Assembly: GCA_963558075.1 (NCBI GenBank)
Contig: CAUWFN010000026.1
Span: 1-27,609 of the forward strand
From: CALHKP01 sp963558075
GTDB lineage: Bacteria > Bacillota > Clostridia > Peptostreptococcales > Anaerovoracaceae
Length of the DNA stretch: 27,609 nucleotides
Reading direction: 5' to 3'
Shown here: in pieces, positions 1 to 5,875 of the stretch
Layout: every line of letters starts with the position of its first letter
Position numbering within the stretch: position 1 is the first letter of the stretch
The notes under the pieces: model-generated
Seen by the model: the letters and a program-made list of their open reading frames with translations, nothing else
The model's database searches: none
What the model was told of the DNA's origin: nothing
Program-made: the position numbers and the translations under genes

Positions 1-44
1 AGTTTAAAAAATAATTTTAATTTGATAAAAGAAAGGAATTCAAC

Positions 45-269
45 ATGGAAAATATTACTTTTGGAGCTGCTTTTATGAGAATATATGATAGAAAGATTGC
101 ATCCGGAGAAATTTCCTTCAGCCGTATAGGAATGCCGAAGGACGATTTCACTAGAATATGCATCGATCCAACATACGTTCCAGGTAGAGAAATAATAGAA
201 AGACTTTGCGTTACTATGCACCTAAGCGACGAGGAGGCTGAGCTTTTTAGATCCTTTATAGAGGACTAA
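45..269 (+). CDS. Small protein with a putative degenerate helix-turn-helix-like fold
   Basis: A 74-residue ORF starts at ATG 45 behind an AAAGGA Shine-Dalgarno (32-37) and ends just before a terminator hairpin, so it looks like a real short gene. I do not recognise it with certainty. Residues about 22-72 follow a pattern I know from small HTH-like domains in Firmicutes: a short helix, then DDFTRI, a xxYVPGRE turn, and a helix ending in a LxLSDEEAELF-type motif (compare FSKI...Y.PSK...LxLxxxE in that family). Those domains are often appended to other proteins or stand alone with no known role. No signal peptide or membrane segment is visible. Its upstream context is outside the window. The assignment to a family is inference from pattern memory only. 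Confidence 0.6.
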   Translation: MENITFGAAFMRIYDRKIASGEISFSRIGMPKDDFTRICIDPTYVPGREIIERLCVTMHLSDEEAELFRSFIED

Positions 270-296
270 CGCAAGAAACCGCATTTAGAAAAAAAT

Positions 297-347
297 AAGC
301 TGCCGAAGGGTTAATCTATAGAAGATTAGCTCAGGGCAGCTTTTTTG
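297..347. terminator. Bidirectional intrinsic terminator between the small gene and feoB
   Basis: AAGCTGCC (297-304) pairs with GGCAGCTT (335-342), and an inner TAATCT/AGATTA (312-317/323-328) extends the hairpin. A run of T follows at 341-346. An A-rich run at 289-298 gives U's on the opposite strand. It lies between two convergent genes and would serve both. Confidence 0.85.
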
Positions 348-381
348 TTTGGTTAATTTATTAAGCTAGGGAACAAAGCTT

Positions 382-2421
382 TTACAGTAGCATCCCTATA
401 TTATAGACGATAAATGTCATTACCCATGCAACTGCAAGCTGAAATACGATAAATACGAAAGTCCATTTCCAGCTGCCGGATTCTTTTTTGATTGTGGCAA
501 GTGTTGCCGCGCAAGGTATGTAAAGAAGGCAGAAAACCATAAGACATATTGCATTTAGCGGACCAAATCCAATACTTCCAAGGCTTGATGCCATAGCGCT
601 CATGCCAGCGACTGAATTTACATTTCCTATTCCGAACAAAACTGCGCAGCTTGATACGACTACTTCCTTTGCTGATATGCCGGCAATAAGGGCAACTGCA
701 ATCTGCCAGAAGCCTAGTCCAACAGGTTTAAAGAACGGCACGAGAGTGTGTCCTATGGATGCAGCAAAGCTCTGAGACATGTCGTCTGTATAGCCGCTGA
801 AGCCGAAATTCAGAAGGAACCACAGTATTATCGATGCAATGAAAATAGTTGTACCTGCTTTTGTTAGGTAGTCTTTTACTTTTTCCCATACATAAACCTG
901 AACGGTCTTTGCGCTTGGCACCTTATAGTCAGGAAGCTCGATGAGAAGGAAGTTTGCGTCTTCTTTTTTATCAAAGATTTTCATGACTGCAAGCACAAGG
1001 ATAGCAACGGCAAGGCCGAGTACATACATAGAATATGCGGCAATCATGGCTTTGTTTCCGAAAAAGATCTCTGAGAAAAGCAAATATATAGGCAGTCTTG
1101 CGCTACAGCTCATAAACGGAGTTACGAGCATTACTTTTTTTCTATCATGTTCGTTTTCCAGTGTTCTTGATGCCATTATCGCAGGAACTGTGCAGCCGAA
1201 TCCGAGAATCATAGGGATAAACGCACGCCCTGATATGCCGAGCTTGCTCATAATTCCTTCCATTACATATGCGACTCTTGACATATACCCGCTGTCTTCG
1301 AGGAAGGCGAGAGCAAGAAAGAGTATGAATATGTTAGGTAAGAAAGTGAGAATGCCACCTACACCTGCAACGATTCCATCGATTACAAGGGAATGTATTG
1401 CACTACTTACACCTGCAAATTGTAGAAGGGAAGATAACCCATCCGAGATAAATCCGATTCCCGTTTCCATATATCCCTTTAGCCAGTCTCCAACAAAGAA
1501 TGTCATAAAGAATACGAATGCCATAATCAGAAGGAATGAAGGAAGTCCCCATATTTTGTGAGTGAGGACAGAGTCTACTTTTTCTGTAAAAGCTTCTCTC
1601 GTCGCTTTGTTGACTACTACCTCATCGATGATTTCCTGGATGAAGTCATATTTTTGGTTTATGATTTCTGATTCGTAGTTTTTGTCAAGGATGTCAGGAC
1701 GGTCCACAGGATATTTTTCTGTGATTTCTTTGTCCTGCTCTAAAAGCTTAATAGCGTGCCACCTGTAATTTGGAAGATCGGGATATTTCGACTCAAGTTC
1801 TGCCATGAGAAGGTCAATCTTATCTTCGATTTCGTCGCTATAAACCATAGCAAATTCCTTGTGGTGGTCATGAATATGCTCCGAGGTGTACTTGTGCTCG
1901 TGAATAAGCATATCCGGCTGCTGGGCATCCTTGTGGTGCTCCGCCGCATGAAGTAGAATCTGAAGACCTGTTCTTTTTCTTGCGGAGATTGGAATTACAG
2001 GAACTCCAAGCATTTCTGGGAGCCTATGGAGGTCAATTTCCATACCTCTTTTTTTGACTATATCCATCATGTTTAGTGCGATAACAACCGGTTTGCCAAG
2101 CTCAAGAAGCTGAAGTGCTAGATAGAGATTTCTCTCAAGTACAGATGCATCGACAACATCGATTATAACATCTACATCATCACTTAGGATGAACTGTCTG
2201 GAAACCTGTTCTTCCATAGTATAAGATGTAAGGCTGTATGTACCAGGAAGGTCCACAAGGCTTATAGTTTTATCATCGTCTTTGATTGAGCCTTCGACTT
2301 TCTCAACTGTTACACCGGGCCAATTTGCAACCTTAAGGTTAGCTCCCGTATAGGCATTGAACAAAGTGGTTTTACCGCAGTTTGGGTTTCCGATAAACCC
2401 TATTGTCATATCACTGTTCAT
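382..2421 (-). CDS. feoB: Ferrous iron transport protein B (FeoB)
   Basis: This is the GTP-dependent Fe2+ importer of the cytoplasmic membrane, 679 residues, normal for the shorter Clostridial FeoB. The N-terminal G domain shows G1 GNPNCGKT (11-18), a G2 threonine in PGVTVEK (T38), G3 DLPG (57-60), G4 NMMD (117-120) and G5 SARK (146-149). Residues 158-187 hold nine histidines. The membrane part (about 295-679) carries the two Gate-type motifs GFGCTVPA and CSARLPIY and several hydrophobic helices. The start at 2421 is preceded by an AGGGA-type site and overlaps the end of feoA by 11 bases, implying translational coupling. The alternative Met5 at 2409 lacks a well-placed Shine-Dalgarno. The family function is well established; the role of the His cluster is unknown to me. 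Confidence 0.97.
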   Translation of the reverse strand: MNSDMTIGFIGNPNCGKTTLFNAYTGANLKVANWPGVTVEKVEGSIKDDDKTISLVDLPGTYSLTSYTMEEQVSRQFILSDDVDVIIDVVDASVLERNLYLALQLLELGKPVVIALNMMDIVKKRGMEIDLHRLPEMLGVPVIPISARKRTGLQILLHAAEHHKDAQQPDMLIHEHKYTSEHIHDHHKEFAMVYSDEIEDKIDLLMAELESKYPDLPNYRWHAIKLLEQDKEITEKYPVDRPDILDKNYESEIINQKYDFIQEIIDEVVVNKATREAFTEKVDSVLTHKIWGLPSFLLIMAFVFFMTFFVGDWLKGYMETGIGFISDGLSSLLQFAGVSSAIHSLVIDGIVAGVGGILTFLPNIFILFLALAFLEDSGYMSRVAYVMEGIMSKLGISGRAFIPMILGFGCTVPAIMASRTLENEHDRKKVMLVTPFMSCSARLPIYLLFSEIFFGNKAMIAAYSMYVLGLAVAILVLAVMKIFDKKEDANFLLIELPDYKVPSAKTVQVYVWEKVKDYLTKAGTTIFIASIILWFLLNFGFSGYTDDMSQSFAASIGHTLVPFFKPVGLGFWQIAVALIAGISAKEVVVSSCAVLFGIGNVNSVAGMSAMASSLGSIGFGPLNAICLMVFCLLYIPCAATLATIKKESGSWKWTFVFIVFQLAVAWVMTFIVYNIGMLL

Positions 2422-2641
2422 TAAAATCCCTCACTGTTATATTTTTTGTTATGTTTTTACCTAGTGCAAGTCTAGTTCCTCTTACACTGATAATCAAAAT
2501 TCCATGTCCTTTTCTGTTTATAATGTTAACCGGAGTCTCTTTTGTCATGCCTAGCACTTCGAGGCGCTTTTCTAGGCTGACGGGAAGAAGCATTTCTTCT
2601 ACTATATATGACTTTTCCGGTATACCTTCACTAAGTTTCAT
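2411..2641 (-). CDS. feoA: Ferrous iron transport protein A (FeoA)
   Basis: A 76-residue SH3-like FeoA-domain protein, the small cytoplasmic partner of FeoB. The fold is recognisable from the central RLEVLGMTKETPV stretch (the usual RLxxLGL/M..G pattern), followed by beta-strand-like segments ending in an ISVRGTRLALG core (about 52-62), where the family's typical G.xxALR/LG motif falls. AGGAGT at 2651-2656 (minus strand) lies about nine bases before the ATG at 2641. It is the first gene of a leftward feoA-feoB operon, overlapping feoB by 11 bases. FeoA is thought to support FeoB activity; the exact mechanism is not settled. Confidence 0.93.
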   Translation of the reverse strand: MKLSEGIPEKSYIVEEMLLPVSLEKRLEVLGMTKETPVNIINRKGHGILIISVRGTRLALGKNITKNITVRDFNEQ

Positions 2642-2686
2642 AAATTAGATACTCCTATTAGTTGTTACTTTTGACTTACTTTAGCT

Positions 2687-2715
2687 ATTATACCAAAAAT
2701 CTGCTGAAATAAACA
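2687..2715 (-). promoter_or_regulatory. Predicted feoAB promoter, extended -10
   Basis: On the minus strand TGG precedes TATAAT (2692-2687), giving an extended -10. A weak -35 (TGTTTA, 2715-2710) sits 17 bases upstream. The predicted start lies about 40 bases before feoA. This is a sequence-only prediction. Confidence 0.55.
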
Positions 2716-2718
2716 GAT
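2699..2718. promoter_or_regulatory. Palindrome between divergent promoters, possible shared operator
   Basis: ATCTG (2699-2703) and CAGAT (2714-2718) form an inverted repeat with a 10-base centre. It covers the -35 region of both divergent promoters, where a metal-responsive repressor could act. The regulator is not identifiable; the arms are short and could be chance. Confidence 0.3.
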
Positions 2719-2743
2719 AAAGTTAGAGATTTTGTGGTATAAT
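2715..2743 (+). promoter_or_regulatory. Predicted promoter of the His-repeat G3E GTPase, extended -10
   Basis: TGG followed by TATAAT (2738-2743) is an extended -10; no good -35 is seen at the 17-base spacing (AGATAA, 2715-2720). It faces away from the feoA promoter with the two -35 regions abutting. Confidence 0.55.
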
Positions 2744-2790
2744 TATAGATTATTGATAGAATCAGAGATTAATTTTAGGAGATGATTTAG

Positions 2791-3972
2791 ATGACAAAAG
2801 TAGACATTTTTTCGGGATTTTTAGGTGCGGGAAAAACGACCTTAATCAAGAAACTTATACAGGAAGCATATGGGGATGAAAAACTTGTTCTAATAGAAAA
2901 CGAGTTTGGCGAAATTGGAATTGACGGCGGATTCTTACAGGATTCAGGAGTAAAAATCAATGAAATGAATTCAGGATGCATCTGCTGCAGTCTAGTAGGG
3001 GACTTTGGAAAAGCGCTTGACAGCGTTATTACAGAATATGATCCTGACAGAATTTTGATTGAGCCATCAGGAGTAGGTAAGCTTAGCGATGTTATCGCAG
3101 CAGTTCAGAATCTACATAACGAAAAGATTGAACTTAACGGATTTACAACAGTTGTAGATGCAAAAAAATGCAAGATGTACATGAAAAATTTTGGAGAGTT
3201 TTTCAATAATCAGATTGAGCATGCAAGCTCAATAATTCTGAGCCATACAGATGGTCTTGCTCAGGAGAAGCTTGATAGATGTGTTGAATTAATCAGAGAA
3301 CATAATAAAGATGCATCAATTGTAACTACTCCATGGGATCAGCTTGGAGGAAAGCAGATTCTAGAAACTATGGAAAAGAAAAATACTATCATGGCAGAGC
3401 TTGAGCATCTGAAAGAAGAAATCAGCTGTGAGCATGAGCATCATCACGACCATGACCACGAGTGCTGTGGCCATGATCACCATGAGCACCATCACGACCA
3501 TGACCACGAGTGCTGTGGCCATGATCACCATGAGCACCATCATGACCATGACCACGAGTGCTGCGGTCATGACCACCATGAGCACCATCATGACCATGAC
3601 CACGAGTGCTGCGGCCATGACCACCATGAGCATCATCACGACCATGACCACGATCACAGCTGTAGCTGCGGTCATAATCACCATCATCACCATGCAGATG
3701 AAGTGTTTACAAGCATTGGAATCGAAACAGCACACAAATTTGATGCTGCAAAGATAGAAGAAGCACTTAAGGCGCTAGAAGATGAGCAGACATACGGACA
3801 GATTCTGAGAGCAAAGGGTATTGTAGAAGGAACAGACGGACAGTGGATTCACTTTGACTACGTGCCAGGAGAACCTGACGTGAGAACAGGAAGCGCTGCA
3901 ACTACAGGAATGATATGTGTAATCGGTGCAAAAATAAACGAAGAAAAAATTAGACAGCTGTTTGAGGTATAG
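2791..3972 (+). CDS. G3E-family (CobW/YjiA/ZNG1-like) metal-chaperone GTPase with Cys/His tandem repeats
   Basis: A 393-residue cytoplasmic P-loop GTPase of the G3E class, which loads or traffics metal ions to target proteins. Walker A GFLGAGKT is at 9-16, the metal-binding CxCC motif (GCICC) at 62-66 and the E-PSG element at 91-94. The usual NKxD base-recognition motif is replaced by SHTD (151-154). Residues 215-278 are four 16-residue repeats rich in His, Asp, Glu and Cys-Cys, with a fifth partial copy and a His run to about 308. A CobW C-terminal domain (about 310-393) follows. The start has an AGGAGATG Shine-Dalgarno. The gene is divergent from feoAB and followed by a second G3E-like gene, consistent with metal handling. 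Which metal is delivered cannot be told from sequence. It is not likely to be a true cobalamin CobW, since no cobalamin genes are near. Confidence 0.92.
   Translation: MTKVDIFSGFLGAGKTTLIKKLIQEAYGDEKLVLIENEFGEIGIDGGFLQDSGVKINEMNSGCICCSLVGDFGKALDSVITEYDPDRILIEPSGVGKLSDVIAAVQNLHNEKIELNGFTTVVDAKKCKMYMKNFGEFFNNQIEHASSIILSHTDGLAQEKLDRCVELIREHNKDASIVTTPWDQLGGKQILETMEKKNTIMAELEHLKEEISCEHEHHHDHDHECCGHDHHEHHHDHDHECCGHDHHEHHHDHDHECCGHDHHEHHHDHDHECCGHDHHEHHHDHDHDHSCSCGHNHHHHHADEVFTSIGIETAHKFDAAKIEEALKALEDEQTYGQILRAKGIVEGTDGQWIHFDYVPGEPDVRTGSAATTGMICVIGAKINEEKIRQLFEV
3433..3656 (+). repeat. 48-bp in-frame tandem repeat (four full copies plus a partial fifth)
   Basis: Copies lie at 3433-3480, 3481-3528, 3529-3576 and 3577-3624, with a partial copy from 3625. 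Neighbouring copies differ by one to four bases and every difference I find is silent, so all full copies encode the same 16 residues (HEHHHDHDH, ECCGHDH). Confidence 0.95.
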
Positions 3973-4032
3973 TGAAAGTGTACTATTGTACCTTAAGCTG
4001 CATGAAATTTTAAATTTAAGAATTAATCAAAG

Positions 4033-4070
4033 CATTTGCCGGGACACAAAAACCGGCAAATGTATTTTTA
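4033..4070 (+). terminator. Intrinsic terminator or attenuator between the two G3E genes
   Basis: CATTTGCCGG (4033-4042) pairs perfectly with CCGGCAAATG (4053-4062) around a 10-base loop and is followed by TATTTTTA. It ends about 25 bases before the next start codon, leaving no room for a promoter after it, so the downstream gene would depend on read-through unless it is regulated here. Confidence 0.7.
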
Positions 4071-4094
4071 CAAGGAAAAGAAAGGGGATAATTT

Positions 4095-5042
4095 ATGGAA
4101 ATTCCAGTATATCTGTTTACAGGATTTCTCGAAAGTGGAAAGACAACATTTATTCAAGATGTTATGGAAGGCGATGAGTTCAATGCAGGCGAAAGAACAC
4201 TTTTGCTTCTTTGTGAAGAAGGAGAGGAAGAGCTTTATCCAAAAAGATTTTTTAACGGTGGAAAGAATGTATTTATAGAAGTTATAGAAGATGAGGAAGA
4301 CCTAACAGAAGAAAACCTAAAGGCTCTTCAGCTAAAGCACAAGGTAGAGAGAGTTATCATCGAGTACAACGGTATGTGGATGATTTCATCTCTTGCAGAG
4401 GCAATGCCAGAGGAGTGGGTAGTGTACCAGGAGATGCTCTTTGTTGATGCGGGAACCTTCCTTGTATATAACCAGAACATGCGCCAGCTAGTATTCGATA
4501 AGCTCAGTAGCGCTGAAATGGTAGTATTCAACAGATGTCAGAAAGGTTTTCCAAAGGAAGAATTCCACAAAATTGCAAGAGTTGCAAACAGAAGAAGCCA
4601 GATTATCTATGACTACGGAAACGAAGAAGTTGAATTTGATGATATACAAGACCCTCTTCCTTATGACCTAGAAGCTGACGAAATCGTAATCGAGGACGAC
4701 TGGTTTGCTGAATGGTATAGAGATATAAACGAAGAGCAGGATAAGTATGATGGAAAAGTTATAACCGTAAAGGGTAGATGCGCACTTGGCGGTGGCCTTG
4801 ATAAGGACTCTTTTGTTTTCGGAAGACATATTATGACATGCTGCGTTGACGACATTCAGTTCGGAGGACTTGTATGCGCATGGAAGGATGCGGAAAGCCT
4901 TCTAACTCACGGACAGTGGCTTATGATTACTGCAAAGGTTAAGCTAGAATATCACGATATGTACGGCGATATAGGACCTGTTCTTCACTGCACAAGCGTA
5001 AGCGAGACACAAGAGGCAAATCCCGAGGTTGCACAGTTTTAG
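4095..5042 (+). CDS. G3E-type P-loop protein fused to a DUF1980/TIGR03943-like (YcgQ-type) domain
   Basis: A 315-residue protein starting at ATG 4095 behind AAAGGGG. The N terminus is CobW-like with a P-loop TGFLESGKTT (9-18) and an IIEYNG element (88-93) where G3E proteins have E-x-SG. The CxCC metal motif is absent (the region holds a single Cys40 in an acidic stretch) and the G4 position reads NRCQ (146-149), so GTP specificity is uncertain. From about 215 on the sequence resembles the C-terminal half of DUF1980/TIGR03943 proteins: a VTVKGR strand, RHIMTCCVDD (244-253, Cys249-Cys250), GGLVCAW, then GQWLMITAKV. In Bacillus-type genomes those proteins pair with a permease (YcgR) and a CobW GTPase. 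Here the two functions appear joined and no permease is near. It ends one base into the next gene's leader, implying an operon with the thioesterase. Function in metal homeostasis is inferred. Confidence 0.85.
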   Translation: MEIPVYLFTGFLESGKTTFIQDVMEGDEFNAGERTLLLLCEEGEEELYPKRFFNGGKNVFIEVIEDEEDLTEENLKALQLKHKVERVIIEYNGMWMISSLAEAMPEEWVVYQEMLFVDAGTFLVYNQNMRQLVFDKLSSAEMVVFNRCQKGFPKEEFHKIARVANRRSQIIYDYGNEEVEFDDIQDPLPYDLEADEIVIEDDWFAEWYRDINEEQDKYDGKVITVKGRCALGGGLDKDSFVFGRHIMTCCVDDIQFGGLVCAWKDAESLLTHGQWLMITAKVKLEYHDMYGDIGPVLHCTSVSETQEANPEVAQF

Positions 5043-5056
5043 TGGAGGGCTATAGC

Positions 5057-5851
5057 ATGAATACGTATTATGACAGATATGAGGTATCATCCCATGATGT
5101 TGATATTAATAACAACATCAGACCTTCCATAGTTGCCCGCATAATGCAGGAGACTGCAAATCATCATATGCGAGACAGAAAACCTTCCTATTACGATCTT
5201 TTTTTCAGCGGTAAATCATTTATCGTTACGAGAATGGCTATCGAAATGCTAGATGATATAAATCAATATGATGATCTAGAAAGCCACACATGGAGATGTC
5301 CAGAAAAAGCTGCTACTTTTATCAGATGTTTTGTTCTCACTAGAGATGGAAAGCCTGTAGCAAAGGCATACAGCGAATGGGCCGTAGCAAATAGACATAC
5401 AGGAAAACTGTGCAGAGCAAAGGAAGTTGATATTTCAAACTATGAGACTGATGAGCCGATAGAAGTAAATAATCCTGTAAAATTCAGGTTCCCAAAAGGT
5501 TTAGAATTTGAATATTGTGGAATAAAAAAAGTAATGTATAGTGATGTCGATATGAATATGCACATGAATAACACATATTATGAGGATATGCTTTGGAATT
5601 ATATTCCTGATGTGCAGGATAAGAAGATGACATCATTTAGCTTGAGATTTATGGCTGAGGCTCCTTTCGAGGGAGAAATAGAAATTTATAGGGCAAAAGC
5701 CGAAGAGACAGTTTCTGACACATTAGGTGCCGAAGAAACATATTATTTCTACAGCAAAGTGGATGGCAGAACTAATATCGAGGCTGTTGTCAGTGCAAAA
5801 AAGGCGGAAAAGCAGGTTCTTGAAATACAGGGGGAATCTGAAGAAAACTGA
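5057..5851 (+). CDS. Acyl-ACP thioesterase (FatA/FatB-like, double hotdog)
   Basis: Releases fatty acids from acyl carrier protein in the cytoplasm. The 264-residue length fits bacterial acyl-ACP thioesterases with two hotdog repeats (about 1-130 and 150-255). The catalytic signature YSDVDMNMHMNN (161-172), with Asn167 and His169, matches the plant/bacterial YSDxDxNxHxNN motif. The start is ATG 5057 with GGAGGG at 5044-5049; an in-frame GTG at 5042 overlaps the previous stop codon and is less likely because it would leave no Shine-Dalgarno. The gene follows the GTPase fusion closely and precedes copA by 24 bases, so it is probably co-transcribed with them, though its function is unrelated to metals as far as I can see. 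Substrate chain length cannot be read from sequence. Confidence 0.9.
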   Translation: MNTYYDRYEVSSHDVDINNNIRPSIVARIMQETANHHMRDRKPSYYDLFFSGKSFIVTRMAIEMLDDINQYDDLESHTWRCPEKAATFIRCFVLTRDGKPVAKAYSEWAVANRHTGKLCRAKEVDISNYETDEPIEVNNPVKFRFPKGLEFEYCGIKKVMYSDVDMNMHMNNTYYEDMLWNYIPDVQDKKMTSFSLRFMAEAPFEGEIEIYRAKAEETVSDTLGAEETYYFYSKVDGRTNIEAVVSAKKAEKQVLEIQGESEEN

Positions 5852-5875
5852 TTAAAGGGAAAGTAAGGTGAACGG

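Noticed and set aside
941..1561. 206-residue plus-strand open frame inside feoB
   Set aside because: Antisense shadow of the conserved FeoB membrane domain; no start signals.
3433..3656. CRISPR-like regularly spaced repeat
   Set aside because: The copies are directly adjacent with no spacers, are in frame, and encode identical Cys/His units within a GTPase gene.
3361..3757. Open frames on both strands across the Cys/His repeat (3428-3757 plus, 3361-3735 minus)
   Set aside because: Low-complexity Met/Thr/Val/Ala shadows of the repeat, with no ribosome-binding site and no recognisable domain.
2791..3972. Cobalamin-biosynthesis CobW assignment
   Set aside because: The CobW label covers the whole G3E family; no cobalamin genes or riboswitch are in the window, and the neighbours concern iron and copper.
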